A stretch of 64,000 nt of DNA from an uncultured Rhodopila sp. (GCF_903944925.1 NZ_CAJATU010000042.1:461496-525495); one strand, 5' to 3'; positions 27,087 to 37,201 are shown, counted from the first letter of the stretch. The notes: generated from the letters alone by a model not told the origin. Numbers and translations: made by a program.

Positions 27087-29021
27087 ATGTATGAGGCGGA
27101 GCGCATGGCGGAGGATGTGACGGAGCGGCGGCCGGCCTCGGTGCCGCCTGCTGAAACACCCGGCCTGAGCGGTCTGCTGACGCTTGCCGTCGGGGTCGTG
27201 GTCGTGGCGGGCCTATATCTCGGGCGCACCGTGCTGATCCCGATCACTTTGGCGGTGTTGCTGTCTTTCCTCCTGGCGCCGCTGGTCAACCTGCTGCGGC
27301 GAATCCGTCTCGGACGCGTACCATCCGTGCTGCTTGCCGTGCTGCTGGCGCTCAGCATCATCCTCGCCGCCGGCACGCTGATTGGCAGCCAGATCGCCGA
27401 TTTGATGGAGGAGGTGCCGCAATACGCCATGACGATCCGCGGCAAGGTCGATGCGGTGCAAAAATACGCTCTGACGCAGACCGGGCCGTTGATCAGCCGG
27501 TTGGGCCAGCAGCTCAACCCGCCACCGCCGCCGCAACCGAAGTCCCGCACCGCGACGGACCAAAAGCCGCTGTCGGTGGAAATCCATGAGCCGGATCCCA
27601 CCCCGGTGCAGCTCGCCGAGCGGGTCATCTCCCCGATCGTCGATCCGCTTTACACCACTGCCATCGTACTGATCGTTGCCATTTTCGTCCTGCTGCAGCG
27701 CGAGGATCTGCGCGATCGGCTGATCCGGCTTTTCGGGTCGTCCGACCTGCATCGCACCACCGTGGCGATGAACGATGCCGCGCGACGGCTGTCCCGCTAT
27801 TTCCTGTCCCAGCTCGGGGTCAACGCGGGGTTCGGCCTGATTACCGGTCTGGGGTTGCTGGTCATCGGCGTCCCGTCGCCGATGCTGTGGGGCGTCATCG
27901 GAATGCTGCTGCGTTTCGTGCCCTATATCGGGCCGCCCTTGGCCGCGATCTTCCCGCTGGCATTGGCCGCGGCGGTCAGTCCCGGCTGGTCGATGATGCT
28001 GTGGACCGCCGGGCTGTATGTCGGCGTTGAGGGGATCATCGGCCAGGTCATCGAGCCACTGCTGTACGGCCACAGCACCGGCCTGTCGCCGTTCTCCGTC
28101 ATCGTCTCCGCCACGTTCTGGACCTGGCTGTGGGGTCCCATCGGCCTGATCCTGTCCACGCCGCTGACCTTGTGCCTGGTGGTGCTCGGCCGCCATGTGG
28201 AGCGGCTGGAATTCCTGGACGTTCTGCTGGGCGACCGGCCGGCCCTGACGCCGGTGGAAAGCTTCTATCAGCGCATGCTGGCCGGCGACCCGGACGAAGC
28301 CCACAGCCAGGCCGAGCACCTGCTGCGCGACCGTCCGCTGTCGTCCTATTACGATGAGGTCGCGCTGAAGGGCCTGCGGCTGGCGGCGGTCGATGCCGCG
28401 CGGGGTGTGCTGACCGACCTGCAATTGGACCGCATCAAGGAGGCGATCCAGAACCTGATCGACGACCTCGACGAGCATGAGGACCGGGAGCCGAAATCGA
28501 AAGGCACGGTCGAGGACGCGGCGGCACCTACCCGCCTGGAGCAGGACTTGCCGATCCATCCGCCGCCGGAGAAAGTTGCAAGGGAGAGCCTGCCGGCGGC
28601 GTGGCGGGGGGCGGCCCCCGTGCTGTGCATCGCCGGGCGCGGCCCGCTGGATGAGGCGGCGGCGAGCATGCTGTCGCAGTTGCTGCACAAGAACGGGCTG
28701 AAGGCACGGGTGTTGCCGCATGCGGCGGTGTCGCGCGGCCGGATTGCCACGCTGGAGGCGGAGGGCGTGGCGATGATATGCCTGTGCTACCTCGATATCG
28801 GCGATGCACCGTCGCATCTGCGCTATATGTTGCGCCGCCTGCGCCAGCGCCTGCCGGCGGCGCGTCTGCTGGTCGGGCTCTGGCCCGCGGAGCAATCGGT
28901 CCTGACGGACGATCGGCTGCGCTCGGCGATGGGCGCCGATGTCTATGCGGGATCGCTCCGTGAGGCGGTGGAGGCGTGCCTGGACGCGGCTCGGACGGAG
29001 CTCGAGGCTGTCGCGGCGTAA
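27087..29021 (+). CDS. AI-2E family transporter with long C-terminal extension
   Basis: 644 residues, against about 350 for a usual member. Residues about 25-380 carry the family membrane segments: GLYLGRTVLIPITLAVLLSF, the GVNAGFGLITGLGLLVIGVP block, RFVPYIGPPLAAIFPLALAA and WLWGPIGLILSTPLTLCLVV. Residues about 400-644 are soluble: an all-helical part with acidic residues (DDLDEHEDREPKSKG), then an alpha/beta part starting VLCIAGRGPLDEAAASMLSQ. A second ATG at 27105 is possible. The transported compound is unknown; family members export or import small molecules or ions. Confidence 0.8.
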   Translation: MYEAERMAEDVTERRPASVPPAETPGLSGLLTLAVGVVVVAGLYLGRTVLIPITLAVLLSFLLAPLVNLLRRIRLGRVPSVLLAVLLALSIILAAGTLIGSQIADLMEEVPQYAMTIRGKVDAVQKYALTQTGPLISRLGQQLNPPPPPQPKSRTATDQKPLSVEIHEPDPTPVQLAERVISPIVDPLYTTAIVLIVAIFVLLQREDLRDRLIRLFGSSDLHRTTVAMNDAARRLSRYFLSQLGVNAGFGLITGLGLLVIGVPSPMLWGVIGMLLRFVPYIGPPLAAIFPLALAAAVSPGWSMMLWTAGLYVGVEGIIGQVIEPLLYGHSTGLSPFSVIVSATFWTWLWGPIGLILSTPLTLCLVVLGRHVERLEFLDVLLGDRPALTPVESFYQRMLAGDPDEAHSQAEHLLRDRPLSSYYDEVALKGLRLAAVDAARGVLTDLQLDRIKEAIQNLIDDLDEHEDREPKSKGTVEDAAAPTRLEQDLPIHPPPEKVARESLPAAWRGAAPVLCIAGRGPLDEAAASMLSQLLHKNGLKARVLPHAAVSRGRIATLEAEGVAMICLCYLDIGDAPSHLRYMLRRLRQRLPAARLLVGLWPAEQSVLTDDRLRSAMGADVYAGSLREAVEACLDAARTELEAVAA

Positions 29022-29128
29022 CGGCAAATCATCGCGATCTTAACCTTTTCGCTTCGGCACTGTGGCAAGGTCCCTGCCGATGAGAGCGCCTCTCCAGCTT
29101 CGCCAAGCCTTCTGCCGATGCCACGCAA

Positions 29129-29162
29129 GGCGTGAATGGCGAGCCTTCGCTCGCCATGACGG
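29129..29162 (+). repeat. Dispersed palindromic repeat, copy 2
   Basis: GGCGTGA, then ATGGCGAG, loop ccttcg, CTCGCCAT, then GACGG. It shares the outer frame and 8-bp stem length with copies at 18564, 37147 and 37202. It sits just upstream of the exported phosphatase-fold gene. Confidence 0.7.
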
Positions 29163-29192
29163 CTGAGGCGCACGGGTTTGAAATTTGCCGCA

Positions 29193-30032
29193 ATGCGCGT
29201 CCTGATCCTGCTGATGCTTCTCCTCCCGGCCTCCGGGCGCGCCGCGGACCTGAAGGTCGCAACCTGGAACCTCGACTGGCTTACCACCCGGCAGGCCGGC
29301 GATCGCGGTTTGCCCACTGATGTCGTGCCGCGGTCTGTCGGGGACTTCGATCTGCTGGCAGCGTATGCGCAGGAACTGAACGCCGATGTGGTGGCGATCG
29401 AGGAAGTGGATGGATGGGGCGCCGCCGCGAAGCTGTTCCCGCGCGATCGATATTCGATCCACATGACACGCGATCATGTGGTGCAGCGGGTCGGCATCGC
29501 GGTGCGCCGAGGCTTGCGTTACGACGCCAACCCCGACGTTACCGGCTTGTCCCTGAGCCACCTTCGCAGCGGGGCGGATATCACACTGCATCTGGGGACG
29601 GCCGATCTGCGTATTCTGGCGGTTCACCTGAAAAAGGGTTGCCGCGACAAGCCGCTGCAGAAGGCCGGAGGGACGGCTTGCACTGAACTCAGGTCCCAGA
29701 TTCCGTTGCTGGCCGAGTGGATCGCCGCCCGCCGGCAAGAGAATGTGCCGTTCCTGGTGGTGGGAGACTTCAATCGCTCAATGGATGGGAAGGACGCGCT
29801 GATAGCCGCATTGCGTGACGCCGCGCCGCTGGCACGCGCCACCGAGGGTCACAGTTCGCCGTGCTGGGGCAACGAGAGTTTCATCGACCACATCCTGGCA
29901 GGCGGCGCCGCGGCGGAATGGATGAAGCCGGATACGCTGCGCGTCCTGACATTCCGGGAAACCGATCCTCTTCTCAAGGATCGGCTTTCCGATCACTGCC
30001 CGGTATCGGTGCGGCTGTCCGTGCCGGAATGA
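29193..30032 (+). CDS. Exported endonuclease/exonuclease/phosphatase-family protein
   Basis: 279 residues. A short signal peptide (MRVLILLMLLLPASGRA) is followed directly by the catalytic domain: ATWNLDW (Asn), AIEEVD (metal-binding Glu), VVGDFNRSMDG (Asp and Asn) and LSDHCPVSV (Asp-His at the end). These are the hallmarks of DNase I/exonuclease III-fold hydrolases. Secretion to the periplasm or outside suggests degradation of DNA or a phosphorylated metabolite. TTG 29178, five codons earlier, is an alternative start; neither start has a good ribosome site. Confidence 0.85.
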   Translation: MRVLILLMLLLPASGRAADLKVATWNLDWLTTRQAGDRGLPTDVVPRSVGDFDLLAAYAQELNADVVAIEEVDGWGAAAKLFPRDRYSIHMTRDHVVQRVGIAVRRGLRYDANPDVTGLSLSHLRSGADITLHLGTADLRILAVHLKKGCRDKPLQKAGGTACTELRSQIPLLAEWIAARRQENVPFLVVGDFNRSMDGKDALIAALRDAAPLARATEGHSSPCWGNESFIDHILAGGAAAEWMKPDTLRVLTFRETDPLLKDRLSDHCPVSVRLSVPE

Positions 30033-30216
30033 CCGTGGTGTTGGAGTGGTTTGCTCCGCTGCGGCCGTTTTCGTGATGCGACATGCAATCAGGCCGCCCG
30101 GTACTAACCGACGATGATGTTGCCTCTCTGGAGGCGCCGCCTCGTGATGCCGACGTGCGCGTGCGCGGCTGCCAGACTCTCGGGCCGCGCTGAGCTTTGG
30201 CTGTGTCTGAAATCAT

Positions 30217-30292
<76 letters not shown>

Positions 30293-30407
30293 GCACCAAC
30301 GAGGGGCGGTTTCTAGCAACCTCCCCGGGCAATGCAACCCCCTATGTCCGCGTCCCCGATAAAATCGCACCCCCGTCCTGTGCAGCGGGGGGCGCCGGAG
30401 AAGCCGA

Positions 30408-30791
30408 TCAGGTAACCGCGGCGCCCATCACTGCGCACAGCATACCCGCCAGCTCCGATCCCCTGAACGGCTTGGCGCAAACCTTCCAGTCGCTGTGCCC
30501 GGGCGGAATCGCTTCCTCGCCATAGCCGGAAAGAAACAGGAACGGGATATGCCGTTCCGCCAGCGCCTCGGCGACCGGATAGACCCGCTCACCGCTCAGG
30601 TTGACGTCCAGCAGAGCCAGATCCAACGACTCGGTCTCAACCGCTTGCAAGGCAGTTTCGACAGTGGCGCAAGGGCCAATGGTGGTGCAGCCGAAGTCGG
30701 TCAGAAAATCCTCGATCATCAACGCCACAAGCAGTTCGTCCTCGACGATCAGGACCCGCTTGCCGGCGAGCGCCAGTTCCGCGGTTTTCAT
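30408..30791 (-). CDS. Single-domain response regulator
   Basis: 127 residues, receiver domain only. The acidic pair in VLIVEDELLV, the phosphorylated Asp in LALLDVNLSGERV, Ser in FLFLSGYG and Lys in KPFRGSEL are all present, so it should be phosphorylated normally. It has no output domain and probably acts as a phosphate relay or sink. Its ATG overlaps the stop of the upstream hybrid kinase (ATGA, 30788-30791), which makes that kinase its natural partner. Confidence 0.92.
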   Translation of the reverse strand: MKTAELALAGKRVLIVEDELLVALMIEDFLTDFGCTTIGPCATVETALQAVETESLDLALLDVNLSGERVYPVAEALAERHIPFLFLSGYGEEAIPPGHSDWKVCAKPFRGSELAGMLCAVMGAAVT

Positions 30792-33700
30792 GTCGCTTTC
30801 CTCTCTCGTACCGCACCGGGGAGCGGCGCACGCAGCGTGGCCGTGACTCCTGCCGGTGCGAATTCGATGTTGACCGAGCCGGACACGTCATAGGCGAAAC
30901 TGCGCTCCACCAGGGTCATCCCGAAGCCCTTGCGGGCGGGCGCGGTCACCGGCGGCCCATCCCGCTCGACCCATGTCAGGACAAACTGCTTTGCCGCGTC
31001 AACCGCCCAGCTCACGTTGACGCTCCCGTCCGCCACCGACAACGCGCCATATTTGGCGGCATTGGTGGTCAGTTCGTGGATCGCCATACCCAGCGCGAGG
31101 GCGGCGCGCGGCTCGAGCATCACGTTGTCGCCGGTCAGCACGACATTGCAACGCTCGCCCGACATGAACGGCTTCAACTCCTCCAGCACGATTTCCCCAA
31201 CCGGGATCGGCGTCCAGCCGTCGCGGCTGAGCAAGGCGTACGCCGCAGCTAGGGCATGGATTCGACCAAGAAAGACAGTGGAGAATTGCTCAAGACTCCC
31301 GGCTCGCTTTATCGTGTTGGTTGCGAGTGAAATGACGACCGTTAACATGTTGCGGACGCGATGATTCAACTCATCGACCAGCAGGCGCTGATGTTTTTCC
31401 GCGAGAACGATGCTGGTGACATCTACAAAAGTTATCAGCGAGCCGTCGATGCTGCTGTCGGGGCTGCGATACGGCAAAATGCGCATCAGGTAATACGCCG
31501 AACCATCCTGGCGTTCGACCCGCTTCTCCAGCGGCAGCTGCGTCCGCAGCACGGCTTGGATGTCTTCCCGCAACGTCGTATAGTTCAGTCGCGTTACGAT
31601 ATCGCTCAGCGGGCGGCCGAGGTCGCTCGGGATCAGGTTGTAGATGCTGGCGATTTCCGGCGTAAAACTGCGAATGATCAAATACGGGTCGAGAAACACC
31701 GTGGCGACCCTGGTGCTGTCGAACAGGTTCTTCAGGTCGCTGTTGGTGCGGTCGAGCTGCTCCACCTTGCCGGTCAGTTGCACGTTGACGGTGTTGAGTT
31801 CCTCGTTGATCGACTGGATCTCCTCGCGGGAGGTTTCCAGTTCCTCGTTGGTGGATTGCAACTCTTCGTTCACCGATTGCAGTTCTTCGTTCGAACTGCG
31901 CAGCTCCTCGACCGTTGTCGCATGTTCTTCCGAAATCGTTTGCAACTGCTCCCGCAGGTCGCGATTTTCGCGTTCCAGATGGGCGACAACGCCGTCGGGC
32001 TGGACAACCGCCTCCTCGGTCTCAGCGGCCGGCCGTGCCGGTTCCACCTCCACGAACACCACCATGAACAGCGGATCATTGGCCGGCCCGGGCAACGGTT
32101 CGACAATCAGCCTGACCAGCGGCGAGACCTTGCCGTCCGCCACGATCAACGAACGCTCCTGCTCGACCGGCCGACCGGTATCGATGCAGCGGCGCAAGGC
32201 GGATCGCAGCTCCAGGCTCCAGCCCGGCCGCGCCAGTTCGAACAGGTTGGCCGTCGGCGAGCCATGGGCCGGCTCCAGGAAGCGGCCGGTGTGGCTGGAA
32301 AAATGGATCACGTCGCCAATGGCGTTCACCACGACGAAGGCGGAGGCGAAGCGTTCCAGGATGCGCCGGTTGGCGTAGCTGATCGCACGCGGCCAATGCG
32401 CTTTCGGGTCAGGTAGCGTTGCCGCGCCGGCGCCGGGCGGCCGCTGGTCGCGCGCTGCGGCCAGCGACAGGCTGGGCGCCTCGCTCGGCCCCTCCCGCCG
32501 GATGAAGATACGCTGGGAGCGGTCGAGCGGCGCGAACAGACGATCGTGCCGGCCGATGGTTTCCGAGATGCCGAGCATCAGGATGCCGCCGGGCGACAGC
32601 GCGTAATGGAAGATCGGGATCACCCGATCCTGTAGCTCGTTGTCCATATAGATCAGCAGGTTACGGCAGGAGACGAAATCCACGCGGGAAAACGGCGGGT
32701 CGCGGATCAGGCTGTGGGTGGAAAAGGTGCAGAGTTCCCGCACATCCTGCCGCACGGAATAACCGGCGGGGCCTTCGACGAAGAACCGCGACCGCCGCTC
32801 GGGCGGCATGCCTTCGAGCAAGGTGGCCGGATAGCGCCCCGCTCGCGCAGTGGCGATCGCGATCTCATCGATGTCGGTGGCGAAGATCTGCACCTTCGGC
32901 TTCATCGTCAGGTGGTCGAGGTGTTCGCGCAACAGGATGGCCAGCGAGTAGGCTTCCTCACCGGTCGCGCAGCCCGGCACCCAGACCCGCACATCGTTGG
33001 CGGCATCCTTGCCCTTGAACAGCCGGGGTATGATGTCCCGCTCGATGACCTCGAAGGCCTCGGTATCGCGGAAGAAGCTGGTGACGCTGATCAGCAGGTC
33101 GCGGAACAGCAAGACGACCTGATCCCGATCGGCCTCCAGCCGCGCCAGATACGCCTCGAAGCCGGTGAGCTGCAGCACCTGCATCCGGCGCTGCACGCGA
33201 CGCATGAAGGTCTGGCGCTTATATTGCGTGAAATCGTGCCCGAGGCGGGAGCGCAACAGGTCGCAGATCGCCCGCCGGACGGCGTCAGCGCCCGGGTCCG
33301 GCGCATCGATCTGCCGGGTCGAGCGTGCTGCGAGGATGCTGGCCGGCATCTGCTCCACCGGCACCAGCAAATCGACACCTCCGGCGGCCACGGCGCTGTC
33401 CGGCATCCCGGAGTATTCCGGCGCTGAACCGTCTACGCCCTGGGCCAGGGTCAGGCCGCCGCGGGACTTGATGGCTTTCAGGCCGAGAGCGCCGTCATGG
33501 CCGGTCCCGGACAGGACGATGCCGATGGCATTCTCATTCAAGGTGCTGGCGAGGGAGTCGAAAAACGCATCTATCGGCGCTACCGGCCGGGGTTCGCTTG
33601 GCAGAAGCTGCCGCAGCGCGAGATGACCATCGATCAGTGATGCGACGGTGCCCGGGGGAACCACCAGCACGGTATCGGCTGAAACCGGCGCGCCATCGTG

Positions 33701-33895
33701 CGCCTCGGAAACCGGCATGGCGGTCCAGCGCGCCAGGATTTCCGGCAGCATGCTTTTGCGGTCCGCGGCCAGATGCAGCACGACGATGAAGGCCAGCCCG
33801 CTATCCGCCGGCATGTTTTCGAAGAAGCGGTGGAACGCCTCGATGCCGCCGGCGGAGGCGCCGATGCCCACGACGGAAAGAGGCGCGGCCGTCAT
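30788..33895 (-). CDS. CheB-CheR-PAS-HWE hybrid sensor histidine kinase
   Basis: 1035 residues in one chain. A CheB methylesterase domain (1 to about 190) has the triad S14, H41 and D134 (GASAGG, VVLHL, GTGHDG). A CheR methyltransferase domain (about 210-470) has WVPGCATGEEAYSLAIL. A linker of repeated NEEL units (about 650-720) forms a coiled coil, followed by a PAS domain (about 735-830). The HWE-type kinase core (about 845-1030) has ELNHRVRN as the phosphorylated His box, HELTTNAAKYGAL and GFGMTLVERS. Such proteins couple receptor modification modules to a phosphorelay. No receptor or cheA gene lies in the window. Confidence 0.93.
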   Translation of the reverse strand: MTAAPLSVVGIGASAGGIEAFHRFFENMPADSGLAFIVVLHLAADRKSMLPEILARWTAMPVSEAHDGAPVSADTVLVVPPGTVASLIDGHLALRQLLPSEPRPVAPIDAFFDSLASTLNENAIGIVLSGTGHDGALGLKAIKSRGGLTLAQGVDGSAPEYSGMPDSAVAAGGVDLLVPVEQMPASILAARSTRQIDAPDPGADAVRRAICDLLRSRLGHDFTQYKRQTFMRRVQRRMQVLQLTGFEAYLARLEADRDQVVLLFRDLLISVTSFFRDTEAFEVIERDIIPRLFKGKDAANDVRVWVPGCATGEEAYSLAILLREHLDHLTMKPKVQIFATDIDEIAIATARAGRYPATLLEGMPPERRSRFFVEGPAGYSVRQDVRELCTFSTHSLIRDPPFSRVDFVSCRNLLIYMDNELQDRVIPIFHYALSPGGILMLGISETIGRHDRLFAPLDRSQRIFIRREGPSEAPSLSLAAARDQRPPGAGAATLPDPKAHWPRAISYANRRILERFASAFVVVNAIGDVIHFSSHTGRFLEPAHGSPTANLFELARPGWSLELRSALRRCIDTGRPVEQERSLIVADGKVSPLVRLIVEPLPGPANDPLFMVVFVEVEPARPAAETEEAVVQPDGVVAHLERENRDLREQLQTISEEHATTVEELRSSNEELQSVNEELQSTNEELETSREEIQSINEELNTVNVQLTGKVEQLDRTNSDLKNLFDSTRVATVFLDPYLIIRSFTPEIASIYNLIPSDLGRPLSDIVTRLNYTTLREDIQAVLRTQLPLEKRVERQDGSAYYLMRILPYRSPDSSIDGSLITFVDVTSIVLAEKHQRLLVDELNHRVRNMLTVVISLATNTIKRAGSLEQFSTVFLGRIHALAAAYALLSRDGWTPIPVGEIVLEELKPFMSGERCNVVLTGDNVMLEPRAALALGMAIHELTTNAAKYGALSVADGSVNVSWAVDAAKQFVLTWVERDGPPVTAPARKGFGMTLVERSFAYDVSGSVNIEFAPAGVTATLRAPLPGAVRERKAT

Positions 33896-34528
33896 GAGGC
33901 TGCCGATGGCGTGAGCGAGTCATACACAGGCGCGACGGCCTCGCCTGCCGCGAAACGCCTGTCATCCAGCGGGTTATACGAAAGAAGTCGCATGATCCGG
34001 ACGCACCAACTTTTTGTATGTGTAATAAGTTGCAAGATATACCTATTTCGATTTGCGGTCCAGCCGCCGCGTATCGGGGCGGGAAACACTCATTTTGACG
34101 AAGGGCCGGCATTCAGGCGCCGGAACCCCGGCATCTTTGGGACAAACCAGTTCACCGCGGCAAACGGGCGTGACCGTCTGCATGTGCCCAGTGCGGCCGG
34201 ACGCATCGCTTGTTTGCAACCGTTACAGCAATTCCAAACCTCTGTAATCCACCGCTCACGGCTAATTCACGAGTTGCTATCAACAACACTGCGCTCAACA
34301 CTTGAACGCTTCGTGATCGTTCGCGTTCCCCCTGCGAAAAAATATGCCTCTCCGGATCAGCAGACTCTCGGCGCTGGCCGATGATGGGACTTAGGCACGG
34401 CCTCGTGTTCGCCGCCCTCTTTACCGCTCATACGATATGACTTTAGCTCCCGCGCCAGGGCCACCGGCGGCATGCACTCGATGCGCCGGCAAAAGCAAAG
34501 ACATTGGCAAGAGGGAGACAAACACAAC
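33896..34528. other. Gene-free stretch between hybrid kinase and serine hydrolase
   Basis: 633 bases between two outward-reading genes. The 33990-34070 part is clearly A/T-rich. A minus-strand frame ending at 33892 overlaps the kinase start but lacks a ribosome site and known similarity. The only specific signal I find is the EcfG-like promoter at 34305-34329. Confidence 0.5.
34305..34329 (-). promoter_or_regulatory. EcfG-type (general stress) promoter match
   Basis: On the minus strand it reads GGAAC, 16 bases, CGTT, which equals the consensus of the alphaproteobacterial extracytoplasmic sigma factor EcfG. It points toward the hybrid kinase gene about 410 bases away. HWE kinases often feed the stress pathway that controls EcfG. 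The long distance to the start codon lowers confidence. Confidence 0.35.
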
Positions 34529-35725
34529 ATGAGCCAGGATCTGAGGACCGCGGCCGACGCCATCCTGCAGCGCGTGGTGTCCGGTGATCCGCGCGTGCCG
34601 GGCGTCGTGGCATTCGCAGCCGACAAGCGCGGCAACATCTATGAGGGCGCGGCAGGACAGCGCCAGCTCGGCCAGGATGCCGGCATGACCACCGACAGCG
34701 TGTTCGCCATCTTCTCCACCACCAAGGCGATCACCGGGACCGCGGTGCTGCAATTGGTGGAGGAGGGCAAGCTCGACCTCGACGCACCGGCGAAACACTA
34801 CGTGCGGGAGATTGGCGAGGTGCAGGTGCTGGAGGGCTTCGACGCCGCCGGCAAGCCGCGGCTGCGGGCGCCGAAGCGCGACATCACCACGCGGATGCTG
34901 CTGCTGCATACCGCAGGCTTTGCCTATGACTTCTTCAGCGAAAGCTACCTCCGCCTGACCACCGAGCATGGCTACCCGAGCGTGGTGAGCGCCACCAAGG
35001 TGTCGCTCCGGACACCGCTGCTGTTCGACCCCGGCGAGCAATGGGAATATGGATCGAACATCGACTGGGCCGGACAGGTGGTGGAGGCCATCACCGGCAA
35101 GCGGCTCGGCGAGGTGATGCAGGAACGGATTTTTGCGCCGCTCGGCATGACCGACTCGTCGTTTGAATTGAACCCGGCCACGCGCGAGCGGTTGGCAAAG
35201 ATGCATCAGCGGGAGGCGGACGGTTCCCTGACGCCGATGCCGGATTTCGAATTGGTGCCGAACCCGGAGGTGCATATGGGCGGCCACGGTCTGTACTCGA
35301 CGGTGGGCGACTACATGCGGTTCATCCGGATGTGGCTGAACGACGGCGAAGGCGAGCACGGCCGGGTGCTGAAGCGGGAGACCGTGCTGATGGCCGAGAA
35401 GAACGGCCTCGGCGACAAGAAGATCAAGCTGCTGCCCGGGGTTGCCGCCGCGTTCACCAACGACGCGGAGTTTTTCCCGGGACTGTCGAAGTCCTGGGCG
35501 CTGACCTTCATGGTGAATGACGAAACCGCGCCGACGGGGCGCCCCGCCGGGGCGTTGGGATGGGCGGGTCTTGCCAACCTGTTCTACTGGATCGATCGCC
35601 GGAACGGTATCGGCGGCTTCTGGGCGACTCAGATCCTGCCGTTCGGCGATCCGGTGTCCTTCCAGGGCTACCTGGACTTCGAAACCGCTGTTTACCAAAG
35701 CATTGCGGCGCGCAAGGCCGCCTGA
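34529..35725 (+). CDS. Serine hydrolase, class C beta-lactamase/esterase family
   Basis: 398 residues from ATG 34529 (GAGGGAG upstream), no signal peptide, so cytoplasmic. The nucleophile motif S63-T-T-K66 (FSTTK), the tyrosine motif in [15 protein letters not shown] and the third box near [10 protein letters not shown] follow the pattern of penicillin-binding-protein-like esterases (EstB type). [19 protein letters not shown] is typical of the group. It likely hydrolyses an ester or amide; antibiotic resistance is not implied. It precedes an ABC importer operon, separated by 161 bases. Confidence 0.88.
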   Translation: MSQDLRTAADAILQRVVSGDPRVPGVVAFAADKRGNIYEGAAGQRQLGQDAGMTTDSVFAIFSTTKAITGTAVLQLVEEGKLDLDAPAKHYVREIGEVQVLEGFDAAGKPRLRAPKRDITTRMLLLHTAGFAYDFFSESYLRLTTEHGYPSVVSATKVSLRTPLLFDPGEQWEYGSNIDWAGQVVEAITGKRLGEVMQERIFAPLGMTDSSFELNPATRERLAKMHQREADGSLTPMPDFELVPNPEVHMGGHGLYSTVGDYMRFIRMWLNDGEGEHGRVLKRETVLMAEKNGLGDKKIKLLPGVAAAFTNDAEFFPGLSKSWALTFMVNDETAPTGRPAGALGWAGLANLFYWIDRRNGIGGFWATQILPFGDPVSFQGYLDFETAVYQSIAARKAA

Positions 35726-35886
35726 GCCTTGCCGCCAAAGCGGCCGGGATCGTTGAAATACAGCTGTGCTGACATTTTGATGACAGCCGCGGTCGAGCGA
35801 GGTTGCGCAACGACCGCGGTTCCAGCATTGTGCGTACAGTTGCCCGATCAACGTGGCGGCAGGCTTTAAGGAAGGGAAGACGGACC

Positions 35887-37113
35887 ATGCGAATTTCGCC
35901 CGGGACAATCGTGCTCGGCGTTCTCGGGCTGGCGCTCGCCCCGCCGGCCGCGCTCGCCGCGGAGCCGATCAAGATCGGCGTCATCGCGGAAACCTCGGCG
36001 ATCAGCGGCGTCGGCATTCCCAACGCCGCCAAGATGGCCGCCGAGGAGATCAACGCGGCCGGCGGCGTTAACGGGCGGATGATCGAGATCGTGGATTACG
36101 ACGACCATAACTCAGCGGTGGATGCGGTGCGGGCGTTCCAGCGCGCCGCCCAGCAGGACAAGGTTTCCGCGGTCATCGCCAGCTATATCAGTGAGGTGGT
36201 ACTGGCGCTGGAGCCCTGGGCCGGGCGGCTGAAGATGCCGATGATCACGCCGGGCGCTGCCAGCAACGAAATCACAAGGCGGGTGCATGACGACTACGAT
36301 CACCTGAAATACGTCTTCCACGGCTATTTGGCCTCCACCCAGATCGCCGATGTCGTCTGCGAAGCCGGCAAGACGCTGATGGTCGGCGATTTGCACGCGA
36401 AGACCGCGGTCGTCATGAGCGAGGATGCCGCCTGGACGATCCCGCTGGACGAGGAATACCTGAAATGCCTGCCCGCAAGCGGCATCAAGGTGCTGGACCA
36501 CATCCGCCTGTCGCCCGACACCACCGACTTTACGCCGATATTCAACAAGATCGAAGGCGAGAAGCCGGACGTCATCGTCACCGGAATCAGCCATGTCGGC
36601 GTGCAGCCCACCGTGCAGTGGCAGCAGCAGCAGGTGCCGATACCAATGTACGGGGTATCCAGCCAGGCGACCAACAGCACCTTCTGGAAGGACACCAACG
36701 GCGCGACCGATGGTGTGATCTTCAACATGTTCTCGGCGCCGGATGTCGCGGTGACGCCGAAGACCATTCCGTTCGCCAAGGCGTATCAGGCGAAATACGG
36801 CAACCTGCCCGGCTATGCGGCCTACACGTCGTATGACGATGTTTATATGTGGGCCGATGCGATCCGGAAGGCCGGCTCAACCGACCCGGACAAGATCGTC
36901 GAGGCGATGGAGAAGACCGAATACGTCGGCACCATCGGGCATATCGAGTTCCTGCCGAAGGACAACACCTTCGCGCACGGCATGCGCATCGGCCCCGGCT
37001 ACATCACCGGGCTGATGGTGCAGTGGCAGAAGGGCAATCCGGTGACGGTGTGGCCGGCCAATGTCGCGTCCGGCAAGATGACGTTCCCGGAGTTCATCAA
37101 ACTGCCGCAGTAG
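35887..37113 (+). CDS. Branched-chain amino-acid-type ABC transporter substrate-binding protein
   Basis: 408 residues, periplasmic. The signal peptide (MRISPGTIVLGVLGLALAPP, cleavage after ALAA) is followed by IKIGVIAETSAISGVGIPNA and AAEEINAAGGVNGRMIEIV, the normal opening of type I periplasmic binding proteins of the LivJ/amide group. There is no lipobox Cys. AAGGGAAG lies before ATG 35887. The permeases and fused ATPase follow after a 176-base gap that contains two palindromic repeats, so this gene can be expressed above the rest. Confidence 0.9.
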   Translation: MRISPGTIVLGVLGLALAPPAALAAEPIKIGVIAETSAISGVGIPNAAKMAAEEINAAGGVNGRMIEIVDYDDHNSAVDAVRAFQRAAQQDKVSAVIASYISEVVLALEPWAGRLKMPMITPGAASNEITRRVHDDYDHLKYVFHGYLASTQIADVVCEAGKTLMVGDLHAKTAVVMSEDAAWTIPLDEEYLKCLPASGIKVLDHIRLSPDTTDFTPIFNKIEGEKPDVIVTGISHVGVQPTVQWQQQQVPIPMYGVSSQATNSTFWKDTNGATDGVIFNMFSAPDVAVTPKTIPFAKAYQAKYGNLPGYAAYTSYDDVYMWADAIRKAGSTDPDKIVEAMEKTEYVGTIGHIEFLPKDNTFAHGMRIGPGYITGLMVQWQKGNPVTVWPANVASGKMTFPEFIKLPQ

Positions 37114-37146
37114 GGTTTGGCGGTCGGAGTGGCACCCGCCCCTCCC

Positions 37147-37179
37147 CGTCATGGCGGGCGAAGGCCCGCCATCCACGCC
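37147..37179 (-). repeat. Dispersed palindromic repeat, copy 3 (inverted)
   Basis: On the minus strand: GGCGTGG, ATGGCGGG, loop ccttcg, CCCGCCAT, GACGG. It faces copy 4 at 37202, so the two form a head-to-head pair inside the ABC operon. Confidence 0.7.
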
Positions 37180-37201
37180 TGACGGTCGTGGTGGAGACAA
37201 A

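Noticed and set aside
33892..34089. Minus-strand 65-codon frame whose stop overlaps the hybrid kinase start
   Set aside because: No ribosome site at either possible start, no recognisable family and ordinary composition for an upstream leader; overlap with ATGA alone is not enough.
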